Shown: one piece after another, positions 27,606 through 36,070 of the stretch
Position numbering within the stretch: position 1 is the first letter of the stretch
Layout: each line of letters starts with the position of its first letter
Assembly: GCA_963792485.1 (NCBI GenBank)
Contig: CAWBWL010000001.1
Span: forward strand, 379,570 to 443,569
From: JANOYJ01 sp963792485
GTDB taxonomy: Bacteria > Pseudomonadota > Alphaproteobacteria > Rhizobiales > Rhizobiaceae
DNA: 64,000 bases
Reading direction: 5' to 3'
Position numbers and translations under genes: made by a program
Notes under the pieces: model-generated
Seen by the model: only the letters and a program-made list of their open reading frames with translations
Told to the model about the DNA's origin: nothing
The model's database searches: none

Positions 27606-28097
27606 TTAGAGGCCGTTTGGAAACTCACCTGCGCGGCTGCGCCGCCAGTCAATCACTTCCTGCAAAAGGATCAGCGCCGCCCCCACCGAAATGAACGCGT
27701 CGGCGAGGTTGAAGACGGCAAAGGACCAGACCGGCGTGTGAAACAAAATATAGTCCACCACATAGCCGAGCAGAGCCCGGTCGATCAGATTGCCAACCGC
27801 CCCGCCAATGATGAGCGCAAAGCCGATGCGGGCGATGACATGCGAGACCGGCGTGCGCGACCAGAGATAGAGGACGAAGCCGATGATGAACACGGTCAGT
27901 ATGACAAGCCAGACATCGGGCAGACCAGAGAAAAATGAAAATGCAATGCCTTCATTCCATGTCCGGTACAGTCCGAGATAGGGAATGATCGGGACAAGTT
28001 CCTCATACACAAGCCGCGTCTCGACCAGCCATTTGACGATCTGGTCCAGAGCGACTGCAGCGGGGATGATCGCAAGAACCGGCGAAAATCGCATCAT
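27606..28097 (-). CDS. lspA: Lipoprotein signal peptidase
   Basis: LspA cleaves signal peptides of diacylglyceryl-modified prolipoproteins. The 163-residue protein has four membrane segments and both catalytic Asp motifs: GAVGNLIDRALLGYVVDYI and FNLADAFISVG. Its last six codons (EFPNGL plus TAA) coincide with a 19-base sequence identical to the end of the palindromic element at 57833-57851, an unexpected link. Its ATG overlaps the stop of the upstream methyltransferase gene by 4 bases. Confidence 0.95.
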   Translation of the reverse strand: MMRFSPVLAIIPAAVALDQIVKWLVETRLVYEELVPIIPYLGLYRTWNEGIAFSFFSGLPDVWLVILTVFIIGFVLYLWSRTPVSHVIARIGFALIIGGAVGNLIDRALLGYVVDYILFHTPVWSFAVFNLADAFISVGAALILLQEVIDWRRSRAGEFPNGL

Positions 28098-28939
28098 ATC
28101 ACTTTCAGCGCGTGACGGCGCACTTCATATAGGGCGACCGCCGTCGCAACAGCAAGATTGAGCGAATCCGCCCGGCCCTCTTGCGGAATCCGTATCAGCA
28201 CATCGCAGGACGCTGCGAGCGGGTCAGGCAGTCCCGCCTGCTCGTTGCCCATCAACAGCAGCACAGGATTTCCCTTATAATCCACCGTCCGGTGATCCAC
28301 CGACCCCTTCAAATGCGTGCCGGCAACAAGTCCGCTGAACCTGTTACGAAACGCAAGGAACTCTCTCTCATCCGCCCTGTAGAGCGGCATGGCGAAAACC
28401 GACCCCATCGTCGCGCGCACCGTCTCCATCGAAAACGGATCCGTGCACTCCCCAACCAGAATGACACCCTTCGCCCCAACCGCATCCGCCGTGCGGATGA
28501 TGGTTCCCAGATTTCCAGGATCACGCACCCGGTCAAGCGCGACATAGACATCCTCGCCGGCCGGCTTCAGATTCTTCAAATCCCGCCATCTCTGCTCGAA
28601 CACACCCACAACGCCCTGCGGATTGTCGCGCCTTGTGATCGCGCCAATCACCTTCTCGCTGGCTTCGAGCACAAGCGCGCCAGACGCCACCGCCCGCGCC
28701 GCGGTCTGCGCCGCGATATCTTTTGCCAGCGCCGCCTTGGCCACCACCAGTATTTTCAGCGTCCAGCCCTGGTCCAGCGCGTCGATGACGAGCTTCAGCC
28801 CCTCGGCCATGAATGTCCCGCTCTCGTCGCGATGTTTCTTCAAGGCGAGCGCCTTGATGTCCTTGACGATTGGGTTGGCGAGAGAGGTGACTTCCTTGAC
28901 CTGCCCCGGCCGGGCAATGTCCGTATTGCGCATGTTCAT
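28094..28939 (-). CDS. TrmH-family (SpoU) RNA 2'-O-methyltransferase
   Basis: The 281-residue protein has an N-terminal substrate-binding domain (VTSLANPIVKDIKALALKKH) and a SPOUT knot domain with motif 1 LDRVRDPGNLGTIIRTADAV, motif 2 near VLLLMGNEQAGLP and motif 3 IRIPQEGRADSLNLAVATAV. It methylates ribose of rRNA or tRNA with S-adenosylmethionine; the exact position is not predictable. It overlaps its neighbours on both sides by 4 bases in one operon. Confidence 0.9.
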   Translation of the reverse strand: MNMRNTDIARPGQVKEVTSLANPIVKDIKALALKKHRDESGTFMAEGLKLVIDALDQGWTLKILVVAKAALAKDIAAQTAARAVASGALVLEASEKVIGAITRRDNPQGVVGVFEQRWRDLKNLKPAGEDVYVALDRVRDPGNLGTIIRTADAVGAKGVILVGECTDPFSMETVRATMGSVFAMPLYRADEREFLAFRNRFSGLVAGTHLKGSVDHRTVDYKGNPVLLLMGNEQAGLPDPLAASCDVLIRIPQEGRADSLNLAVATAVALYEVRRHALKVI

Positions 28940-29901
28940 GGGCTCGCCACCCAGCGTGAGAACAGCGATGTGGACAGCGCGCGCCCGGCCGATTTCTCGC
29001 GCAGGATCAGTTCACCCGATTCGACAAGCCCGCCCCGTCCGGTGAAGGCGTCCCGCATGACTTCATGCATGGCAAAAAACGAGGCGCGGATCGAATAGGC
29101 CGTGAGGATGACGGCCAGCGCATTTGGCGCCGTGATCGCCCGGCAGGCGTCGACCATGCCCGGCAGATGCTCAAACAACTGCCAGACCTCGCCATTCGGC
29201 CCGCGTCCGAATTGCGGCGGATCAAGAAGGATGATGTCGTATGAATTCCCGCGCCGTCCCTCGCGCAGCACAAATTTCAGCGCGTCCTCCATGATCCAGC
29301 GGATAGGCTTGTCCTCCAGCCCGGCGATTGCCTGGTTTTCCCGCGCCCAGCCAATCGCCTTTTTCGACGCGTCCACATGCGTCACCTCCGCGCCCGCCCG
29401 CGCGGCGATCAGCGAAGCAACACCCGTATAGCCAAACAGGTTGAGCACCTTCACCTTGCGCCCCGCCCCTTGGATCAGCCCTTCCATATGCGACCAATGC
29501 GCCGCCTGCTCGGGAAACAGGCCGACATGGCGGAACGAGGTGAAGCGGCCCAGAAATTTCATGCCGTCATGCTGCTGCGGCCATGTTTCCTGCAAAGGTC
29601 TATGCGGAAACTGCCAGCGTCCCATCCCCTCTTCTTCCGTATTGCCGCTGAAGATGGCGTCAGCCTTGGCCCATTCGGTTTTGCCCAGCGCCGGCAGCCA
29701 GATCGCCTGTCCCTCGGGCCGGTCGATGCGATAGGGTCCGTATTGCTCCAGCTTGCGCCCATTGCCGCTGTCAAGCAGAGCATAATCCTTCGTCGGCAAA
29801 GTTTCGAGAATCAGCGGCAAGTTCTCTTGAGGCCGCGCGCCTGTACGCCGCTCCTGACTTGGCGCCGCTGCGGAAACAACCGGTTTGGATTGTGCGCTCA
29901 T
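28936..29901 (-). CDS. Class I SAM-dependent methyltransferase (RlmI-like)
   Basis: The 321-residue protein carries a Rossmann methyltransferase domain with motif I VLNLFGYTGVASLIAARAGA, acidic motif VTHVDASKKAIGWARENQ and catalytic-loop motif DIILLDPPQFGRGPNGE. This architecture matches the RlmI/RlmK-like group that modifies 23S rRNA, but no PUA domain is seen, so the substrate is uncertain. It is translationally coupled to the TrmH-family gene (4-base overlap) and lspA. Confidence 0.85.
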   Translation of the reverse strand: MSAQSKPVVSAAAPSQERRTGARPQENLPLILETLPTKDYALLDSGNGRKLEQYGPYRIDRPEGQAIWLPALGKTEWAKADAIFSGNTEEEGMGRWQFPHRPLQETWPQQHDGMKFLGRFTSFRHVGLFPEQAAHWSHMEGLIQGAGRKVKVLNLFGYTGVASLIAARAGAEVTHVDASKKAIGWARENQAIAGLEDKPIRWIMEDALKFVLREGRRGNSYDIILLDPPQFGRGPNGEVWQLFEHLPGMVDACRAITAPNALAVILTAYSIRASFFAMHEVMRDAFTGRGGLVESGELILREKSAGRALSTSLFSRWVASP

Positions 29902-29915
29902 AATGTCTGCATTTT

Positions 29916-30896
29916 TCAGAAAGCGCGCTTTTGCGCTTGAAACCGCTGATGGATCAATATGCCCGCCGCCAGATCCTCCAGCGCCGCGCCAACCGACTTG
30001 AACAGCGTAATCTCGTCACTGGTGCGCCGCCCATGCACATCGCCCTTCACCAGCTCCGCCATTTCGCCGACAATATCGCCGGCGGAAATAATCCCATCCG
30101 TGATCGGCTGCACAATATCGCCGCCCTCTTTCAGCGCGCCTGCATAGGTGTCGACATAGATCCGCGAGCGCAGCATGGCCGTGTCATCGCTCTCGCGCAT
30201 CTGCGCGTTATAGGCGCCGACAAGATCAATATGGGTCCCGGGCCGCACCAGATTGCCGCGCACCAGCGGCGTCGTCGAAAGCGTCGCGCTCGAAATCACA
30301 TCCGCCTGCCGCAGCCCGGCGTCAAGGTCGGCAATGGCCTCGGCCTCGAACCCGTATTGCCGCAGTTTCTCCGCTGCCGCGAGCGCGCCGGATCGCGTCC
30401 GGTTCCAGAACAGCGTCTTGCGGATCGGCCGCACCGCCCTGTGCGCGCGCGCCAAAGGAACCGACAGCGCGCCTGCGCCAATGACCAGATGCGTCGCCGC
30501 ATCCGGACGCGCCAGAAACCGGGCCGCCAGCGCAGAAGTTGCCGCCGTGCGAAATGCCGTCAGCGACGGCCCGTCGATAATGGCTTGCGGCTCGCCCGTT
30601 TTGCCATTGAGCAACAGATACGCGCCCATGATGGCCGGTTTTTCCAGCGCGCCATTGTCTGGCGCAACCGTCACCATCTTCACGCCGATATATCCGCTCG
30701 CACCGCTCTCGAGTTTCGCAAAGTCGGTCCATGCCGGCATAAGCAGCAAAGTGATGTCGCTCGCGCCCGGCCTTTGCACCGCATGATGGTGCCGCACCGG
30801 CGCGGTCACGCCTGATCTGAACGCGTCTTCTATCGCTGCAATGAGCGAGGGATAGTCAACCAGCCGTTCAATCTCCTGCGCGCTGATGAATTCCAT
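29916..30896 (-). CDS. Ornithine cyclodeaminase/mu-crystallin family protein
   Basis: The 326-residue protein has the family fold: N-terminal ISAQEIERLVDYPSLIAAIE, the substrate loop GYIGVKMVTVAPDN, the NAD-binding HLVIGAGALSVPLARAH, and ISAGDIVGEMAELVKGDVHG. Members convert ornithine to proline with ammonia release or reduce imino acids. The exact substrate cannot be assigned. A LapA-domain gene lies just upstream (3 bases between them). Confidence 0.88.
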   Translation of the reverse strand: MEFISAQEIERLVDYPSLIAAIEDAFRSGVTAPVRHHHAVQRPGASDITLLLMPAWTDFAKLESGASGYIGVKMVTVAPDNGALEKPAIMGAYLLLNGKTGEPQAIIDGPSLTAFRTAATSALAARFLARPDAATHLVIGAGALSVPLARAHRAVRPIRKTLFWNRTRSGALAAAEKLRQYGFEAEAIADLDAGLRQADVISSATLSTTPLVRGNLVRPGTHIDLVGAYNAQMRESDDTAMLRSRIYVDTYAGALKEGGDIVQPITDGIISAGDIVGEMAELVKGDVHGRRTSDEITLFKSVGAALEDLAAGILIHQRFQAQKRAF

Positions 30897-30899
30897 GGA

Positions 30900-31232
30900 T
30901 CAGATCGCGGGAAGCGCGGCCTGCGCCGCGCGCTGCGCCGCATCGCGCTTGTTCGCTTCGCTCATCAGACGGTCAGTCTCCGCCTTGCGTTCCCGCGCCA
31001 GCCGCCGGTAGCGCCCCTGCGCAAACCAGGTCACCAGACCGCCAAGCAGCAATCCGGCGATCAGGGACAGGAACAGAAGCGCGAACAAGGGCGTGTTCCA
31101 CGACAGCAGCGGATTGCCTGGGTTGAACGGGTCAATTGTGAACAGAACCGGCGCGCGGTTGGCGACCGCCAAAGCAATCAGCACAATCGCCGCTGGGAGA
31201 AGAATGATCAGATACGTCAGTCGGCGCAGCAT
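30900..31232 (-). CDS. LapA-domain membrane protein
   Basis: This 110-residue protein has two membrane segments (YLIILLPAAIVLIALAVANR and ALLFLSLIAGLLLGGLVTWF) and a basic cytoplasmic tail with a short coiled helix, matching the lipopolysaccharide assembly protein A domain. In alphaproteobacteria it typically follows ihfB, as here (50 bases downstream). Its function outside enteric bacteria is not established. Confidence 0.85.
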   Translation of the reverse strand: MLRRLTYLIILLPAAIVLIALAVANRAPVLFTIDPFNPGNPLLSWNTPLFALLFLSLIAGLLLGGLVTWFAQGRYRRLARERKAETDRLMSEANKRDAAQRAAQAALPAI

Positions 31233-31281
31233 GCGGCACCCTTTATGTTGAGCCTGTCCTCAGGCTGCGCGCCGGGACCCT

Positions 31282-31569
31282 TCAGGCCAGGCTGGCGTTC
31301 AGCCGGTCGCGCAATTCCTTGCCGGTCTTGAAGAACGGCACCCATTTTTCTTCAACGCTGACGGACTCGCCCGTGCGCGGGTTGCGCCCGGCGCGCGCCG
31401 GGCGGTTCTTGACCGAAAACGCCCCGAAACCGCGCAGTTCCACCCGGTTGCCCGTCGCCAGCGCCACGGTGATTTCGTCAAACACCGCATTGACGATGTT
31501 TTCGACGTCTCGCTGAAACAAATGCGGGTTGTTGGTGGAAATCACTTGCACCAGTTCCGACTTGATCAT
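31282..31569 (-). CDS. ihfB: Integration host factor beta subunit
   Basis: The 95-residue HU/IHF-family protein (MIKSELVQVISTNN at the start, RVELRGFGAFSVKNRPARAG in the DNA-bending arm) forms a heterodimer with IHF-alpha to bend DNA in replication, recombination and RpoN-dependent transcription. ATG 31569 is preferred over an upstream ATG at 31581. It sits between sppA and the LapA-domain gene, the usual alphaproteobacterial order sppA-ihfB-lapA. Confidence 0.94.
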   Translation of the reverse strand: MIKSELVQVISTNNPHLFQRDVENIVNAVFDEITVALATGNRVELRGFGAFSVKNRPARAGRNPRTGESVSVEEKWVPFFKTGKELRDRLNASLA

Positions 31570-31620
31570 TTTCGTCCCCAATCCCTCAGCGTTTTTCGCC
31601 GCCCGAAGCGCGGCGGGGGC

Positions 31621-32595
31621 TTATTTGCCCTTAACTGCCATCAAGTCAACGTGCCAAAGTGAAAGCAATCCGTCAAGAAACATATGCTTTTCAATGCCTT
31701 CCCGCATCTGTGCCCCTGTGCCTGCGGGCAGCCCAAGCAGCTGTTCGAGAACTTTGGCCGAAAATCCCGGCAGAAGACCCGCCGTCCCCTCCGGCGCCTT
31801 CTCCCATTCGATCACGTCGAGTTTGGCATCAATCCCCTTGCCTTGCAGCCAGGCAACCGCCTGTTCCTGTCCGCCCAGCTCGTCAATCAGCTTGTTTTGC
31901 ACCGCCTGGCGTCCCGTGAAAACCGAGCCGTCGGCAAGGGCCAGCGTCTGCGAGCGGTCGAACGGGCGCCGCTCATCAACGATCCCGACAAACCAGTCAT
32001 AGGAATCGGCGATCATCCGCCCGATCATGGCCTTGGCTTCTTCGCTTGCGGGCGTGAAAAAATTTGGCTCCGCCTTGAGCGGGCTCGATTTGATCGATTC
32101 CACTTTGACGCCGACATTGCCGAGCAGCTGGGAAACATCCGGATATTGAAATATCACGCCAATCGACCCCACAATCGATGATTTGCGCGCCACAACATGG
32201 TCAGCCGCGACCGCGATCATGTATCCGGCGGAAGCGCCCAGCGTGCCGATCTGCGCCGCGACCGGCTTCTTGGCCGCCACTTTGCGCACGGCCTCATAAA
32301 TGGCCTCGCCGCCCGCCGTGGTCCCGCCCGGCGAATCGATTTGCAGGATGAGCCCCTTGGCCGTGTCGCTCTTTTCAATCTCGGAAAGGCGGCCCAGGAG
32401 CTCCTCATCTTCGGTGATCGTGCCTTCAATGCGCACTTTGGCGATATGATCGGCGGCAAACTTTCTCGCATCAGGCCCGAAATACGCATAGTAAAGCCCG
32501 CCACCGGCAATCAGCGCGGCAAGAAGCGCAAGAATGCGCCAAAAGCCGAGCTTTCGCCTGAGCCGCCTGCGGTCAATGATGTCATCTGGTGTCAT
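31621..32595 (-). CDS. sppA: Signal peptide peptidase SppA
   Basis: SppA degrades signal peptides left in the membrane. The 324-residue short form has one N-terminal membrane segment (LGFWRILALLAALIAGGGLY), the catalytic Ser in QIGTLGASAGYMIAVAAD and the catalytic Lys in VVARKSSIVGSIGVIF. Length suits the single-domain, self-oligomerising class. It is divergent from lptC. Confidence 0.94.
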   Translation of the reverse strand: MTPDDIIDRRRLRRKLGFWRILALLAALIAGGGLYYAYFGPDARKFAADHIAKVRIEGTITEDEELLGRLSEIEKSDTAKGLILQIDSPGGTTAGGEAIYEAVRKVAAKKPVAAQIGTLGASAGYMIAVAADHVVARKSSIVGSIGVIFQYPDVSQLLGNVGVKVESIKSSPLKAEPNFFTPASEEAKAMIGRMIADSYDWFVGIVDERRPFDRSQTLALADGSVFTGRQAVQNKLIDELGGQEQAVAWLQGKGIDAKLDVIEWEKAPEGTAGLLPGFSAKVLEQLLGLPAGTGAQMREGIEKHMFLDGLLSLWHVDLMAVKGK

Positions 32596-32735
32596 GGAAT
32601 CTTTCCTGCGTTGCGCCTGAGACGTGATTAACCATGTTGTCAGGCGGCTTTACGGCGCGTCAAGGCGCATCTTGCGGCATCTTATCCCAGTCTATACCAA
32701 AAAATAACCATAATGGTCACTATGGCTTCCTGGGG

Positions 32736-33497
32736 ATGGCACAGCCGCTGATGAGCACAAGTTCTTTCGACCATGCCCCTGACGCAGGCAAGCGCGTTTC
32801 CGCGCGCCCGCCGTCCCGAGCCGGGCGATTTGCAAGGCCTGCGCCGCAAACCCGCAGCGATTCCGAGTTCGCCTCCGCCTACCGCCATTCGCAGCGCGTG
32901 CGGCTGCTGAAGCTCGGCCTTCCCCTGTTTGCGCTGTTCGGCATCGGCTTCTTTTCCGCAGCGACCATTTTTGCGGGCGACAGCGCGCCGGTGGCCGCTG
33001 AAAAACCGGCGGAGATGTCTGACGGCCGCATCATCATGGCCAATCCCAAGCTGGAAGGGTTTTCCGGCGACAAGCGCCCCTATAAAATGGTGGCTGTGCG
33101 CGCCGTCCAGGAAAATGCCGCCTCTTCCATCATTGCGCTGGAAACAATCACGGCGGATTTGCCGTTCGGCAAGGGAGCCACCGCGACGGTGACTGCCGCC
33201 AGCGGCATTTTTGACAATGCCTTGAACACGCTGGATTTGAACTCCGCCATCATGCTCACGACGAGCGATGGCATGACAGCCGCCCTGGAGACTGCCAAGG
33301 TCAACATCGCCACCAGCGAAATGAGCACGGACAAGCCGGTCGACATCAAGACCGAAGGCTCGCACATCACTGCGGACTCAATGAAAATCACCCATGGCGG
33401 CAAGGTCGTGATATTTGAAAACCGGGTTCGCTTGAATATTGACTCAAAACAGTTGAAACAGGCACAGGCGGCGGATGCTGCCGCATCGGGCGGCTGA
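32736..33497 (+). CDS. lptC: LptC-type lipopolysaccharide export protein
   Basis: LptC anchors the periplasmic lipopolysaccharide bridge at the inner-membrane LptB2FG transporter. The product (253 residues from ATG 32736) has a long basic cytoplasmic N-terminus, one membrane segment (LLKLGLPLFALFGIGFFSAA) and a periplasmic LptC/OstA-like beta fold from about residue 90 with MANPKLEGFSGDKRPYKM. An in-frame ATG at 32634 is unlikely since the extra residues are not conserved-looking; ATG 32751 is possible. Confidence 0.85.
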   Translation: MAQPLMSTSSFDHAPDAGKRVSARPPSRAGRFARPAPQTRSDSEFASAYRHSQRVRLLKLGLPLFALFGIGFFSAATIFAGDSAPVAAEKPAEMSDGRIIMANPKLEGFSGDKRPYKMVAVRAVQENAASSIIALETITADLPFGKGATATVTAASGIFDNALNTLDLNSAIMLTTSDGMTAALETAKVNIATSEMSTDKPVDIKTEGSHITADSMKITHGGKVVIFENRVRLNIDSKQLKQAQAADAAASGG

Positions 33498-33516
33498 TAT
33501 TTCACAAGGAAAAGCC

Positions 33517-34074
33517 ATGAGCTCAGTAATTTCCGGCATGGCTGTTCGAGCGTGCCTCGCAGGATTGCTCCTGTCATTGCCTGTTTCGTCCGCCATTGCG
33601 CAGTCATCCGGCAAACCGGTGGCCGGCCTCAAGCTCTCCGGCGACCAGCCCGTCCAGATCGAAAGCGACAAGCTGGAAGTGCGGGAGAATGAACGCAAGG
33701 CGATCTTCACCGGCAATGTCGCCGTGGTGCAGGGCGCCACATTGCTGAAGTCCGGAATCTTGACCGTGTATTATGCCAATGACGGCGGGTCCGCGACCAC
33801 CGGCACGTCCACCATTGAGCGTCTCGAAGCCTCCGGGAAAGTTTATGTGAAGTCCGAGAACCAGATCGCCACGGGTGATGCCGGCACATATGACATGAAA
33901 ACCGAAATCATGGTTCTGACGGGCGACAAAGTCGTCCTGTCTGAAGGTGAGAACGTGGCAGTCGGCTGCAAACTCACCATTCTGACAAAAACCGGGCAAG
34001 CCAAACTTGAAAGCTGCAAGAATGGCGGCCGCGTCTCCATCGTGGTTTCGCCCCAATCCGCCAAGAAGAAATAA
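33517..34074 (+). CDS. lptA: Periplasmic lipopolysaccharide transport protein LptA
   Basis: This 185-residue protein has a cleavable signal peptide (VRACLAGLLLSLPVSSAIAQ, cleavage after AIA) and the OstA/LptA beta-jellyroll: PVQIESDKLEVRENERKAIF, GNVAVVQG and MVLTGDKVVLSEGENVAVG. LptA subunits form the periplasmic bridge for lipopolysaccharide. Start ATG 33517 has AAGGA at 33506-33510, spacing 6. It follows lptC by 19 bases and precedes lptB by 9. Confidence 0.93.
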   Translation: MSSVISGMAVRACLAGLLLSLPVSSAIAQSSGKPVAGLKLSGDQPVQIESDKLEVRENERKAIFTGNVAVVQGATLLKSGILTVYYANDGGSATTGTSTIERLEASGKVYVKSENQIATGDAGTYDMKTEIMVLTGDKVVLSEGENVAVGCKLTILTKTGQAKLESCKNGGRVSIVVSPQSAKKK

Positions 34075-34083
34075 GGCCGGCTC

Positions 34084-34878
34084 TTGGGACTGATTGAAAA
34101 ATTGCGCCCGGACGCGGCTACCTCCGCATTCAACTCCGAAGACATGGAGCGCCTGAAAGGCACACTGGTCGCGCGCGGCCTGACCAAGAGCTATAAGGGC
34201 CGCCAGGTCGTCAACGGCGTCTCGTTCGGCCTGCGCGCCGGTGAAGCGGTCGGCCTGCTTGGCCCCAATGGCGCGGGCAAGACCACCTGCTTTTACATGG
34301 TCACGGGTCTGGTGCCGGTCGATGCCGGGACCATTGAAATCGACGGTCACGACGTCACCTCCATGCCGATGTACCGCCGCGCCCGGCTTGGCATCGGCTA
34401 TCTGCCGCAGGAAGCCTCCATCTTCCGGGGCCTGTCCGTCGAAGCCAATATCCGCGCCGTGCTCGAAATCGTGCAGAAGGACAAGCGGGTGCGCGAGAAC
34501 GAGCTGAATGAGCTGATGGAAGAGTTCCACATCGCGCATTTGCGCAAGGCGCCCTCCATTTCGCTCTCCGGCGGCGAGCGCAGACGCCTCGAAATCGCCC
34601 GGGCGCTGGCCTCGCGCCCCAATTTCATGCTGCTCGACGAGCCGTTCGCCGGCGTTGATCCCATCGCCGTCGGCGACATCAAAAATCTCGTGCGCCAGCT
34701 CACCAAACGCGGCATTGGCGTGTTGATCACCGACCACAATGTGCGCGAAACGCTCGCCCTCGTTGACCGCGCCTATATCATCCACGCCGGCGAACTGCTC
34801 ACCCATGGCCGCCCCAGCGACGTGGTTGCCAACCATGAAGTGCGCCGGCTCTATCTGGGCGAGGGCTTTACGCTCTAG
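34084..34878 (+). CDS. lptB: Lipopolysaccharide export ABC ATPase LptB
   Basis: LptB powers lipopolysaccharide extraction from the inner membrane. The 264-residue ATPase has Walker A LLGPNGAGKTTCFYMV, Q-loop GYLPQEASIFRGLSVEAN, signature SLSGGERRRLEIARAL and Walker B FMLLDEPFAGVDPIA with the typical ITDHNVRETL switch. The start could be TTG 34084 or ATG 34144; the latter removes 20 residues that are not part of the ABC fold. Gene order lptC-lptA-lptB-rpoN is conserved in proteobacteria. Confidence 0.94.
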   Translation: MGLIEKLRPDAATSAFNSEDMERLKGTLVARGLTKSYKGRQVVNGVSFGLRAGEAVGLLGPNGAGKTTCFYMVTGLVPVDAGTIEIDGHDVTSMPMYRRARLGIGYLPQEASIFRGLSVEANIRAVLEIVQKDKRVRENELNELMEEFHIAHLRKAPSISLSGGERRRLEIARALASRPNFMLLDEPFAGVDPIAVGDIKNLVRQLTKRGIGVLITDHNVRETLALVDRAYIIHAGELLTHGRPSDVVANHEVRRLYLGEGFTL

Positions 34879-35125
34879 GACCGTCAGCCGCTCCGCCTTT
34901 CCCCTCGACCCCCGGGGAGAAGGACAGTCTTGCGCAGCAAGACAGGAGAGGGAGAGTCAATCACGCCGCCCCTGCCTGCCTCGCGCCAAGGATTCCTGCT
35001 CCTTGAACCGCCCAACTGTGGGATGAGAACACGAATTTTCTCAATAGATTCAATCCGCGCAAAAATACTTATCCCACCCCTTTCATCCTGCCCCATAATC
35101 CGCCGCGTGTGTGGAAGGGCAGGGC

Positions 35126-35881
35126 ATGTCGGATATTGACTGGAAAGGGGTGATCGAGCGGCAGTCGCGGGACTTGTTCTTTGTCATGACAGAGATGTTC
35201 TTCATGGCTGGTCTCAACAAGGGCGTGCCGGTGACGGTGCTGACGCGGCGGGTTTACCGGCGTATCTTGATCCTGCTGCGCCCGGCGGAAGCGGCGCTGC
35301 GCCGGCTGATCATCATTGCCGCGCGCGGCATTGTGCTGAAGGTCAGGCCCAGCGGTCCGTTTCCGAAGGAACTGGCGGCGAGGCTGAGGAAGATGGAGCG
35401 GGCTTCGGATGCGGCTTCAGATACGGCTTCGGATAAAGCGGGGCGCATTCCCGTGTTCAATCTGATCGAGCCGCTCAAACATTTCGCCTTGCCCGGCGGA
35501 CGCAAGCCGTTCCAGGGCAGGCCCACCTCGTTTCCGCGCATCAGCGTTCCGGGCTGGTCCACACCGTATTTTCCGCCCGAACCGGTTCCCCTCACCGGCG
35601 AGGACCCGATCAACGCCGCGCGGCTCATCCGGCGCATTACAGCGTTCAAACACGCGCTGGCAACGCTCCCCAGACAAGCGCGGCGCTATGTGCGCTGGCG
35701 CGGCAAGATGTTACTCGAAATCCGCAAACTCACCGCGCGCAAACGCGGCTCGCGCATCTCGACCATCCGTCCCGGCTATCCGCTGGGTCATCGCAAGAAA
35801 CAGATCCATGAAGTCGACCGGGTCCTGAGCGACTGCTGCTATTTTCTGCGCGAGCTGCGGAAGGAGCAGGATACGTCGTAA
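35126..35881 (+). CDS. Conserved protein of unknown function between lptB and rpoN
   Basis: The 251-residue protein, from ATG 35126, is basic and has an N-terminal half with RRVYRRILILLRPAEAALRR and LIIIAARGIVLKVRPSGP, a Pro-rich centre (IPVFNLIEPLKHFALPGG) and a C-terminal helical, Arg-rich region. No catalytic motif is visible. A 12-base repeat at 35402-35440 encodes a short Ala-Ser-Asp tract (SDAASDTASD). It resembles uncharacterised alphaproteobacterial proteins with an EAALRRLIIIAARG-type motif. Position inside the lpt-rpoN cluster need not imply a shared role. Confidence 0.7.
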   Translation: MSDIDWKGVIERQSRDLFFVMTEMFFMAGLNKGVPVTVLTRRVYRRILILLRPAEAALRRLIIIAARGIVLKVRPSGPFPKELAARLRKMERASDAASDTASDKAGRIPVFNLIEPLKHFALPGGRKPFQGRPTSFPRISVPGWSTPYFPPEPVPLTGEDPINAARLIRRITAFKHALATLPRQARRYVRWRGKMLLEIRKLTARKRGSRISTIRPGYPLGHRKKQIHEVDRVLSDCCYFLRELRKEQDTS

Positions 35882-35995
35882 GGGGCGGTGGCTGACTTGA
35901 CCGGCAGTTTGGACGGCGTCTGCAAGCAGGCGGCGGGGGTATTGGCGTTGACACTATTGGCGACGCGCGCCGCCTGAGCCGCACGTAGTTGTTTC

Positions 35996-36014
35996 TTAAT
36001 CCCGTTCGGATTAA
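35996..36014. promoter_or_regulatory. Perfect dyad upstream of rpoN
   Basis: TTAATCC (35996-36002) and GGATTAA (36008-36014) are perfect 7-bp inverted repeats around a 5-base spacer, 57 bases before the rpoN ATG. It could be an operator or a weak hairpin; the TTAA pair is spaced 11 bases, unlike the CtrA consensus. Function is not known. Confidence 0.4.
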
Positions 36015-36070
36015 CTTTGCCAAGCAAAAGACGGGCCAACTCAGCAGTATGCCCCGCAACGGGATTTTCC

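Noticed and set aside
33604..34836. A 410-residue reverse frame
   Set aside because: Antisense to lptA and lptB; no recognisable domain.
34879..35125. Possible short repeat between lptB and the unknown protein gene
   Set aside because: CCCCGGGGAGAAGG resembles the 46417 repeat only partly; the similarity is too short to call.
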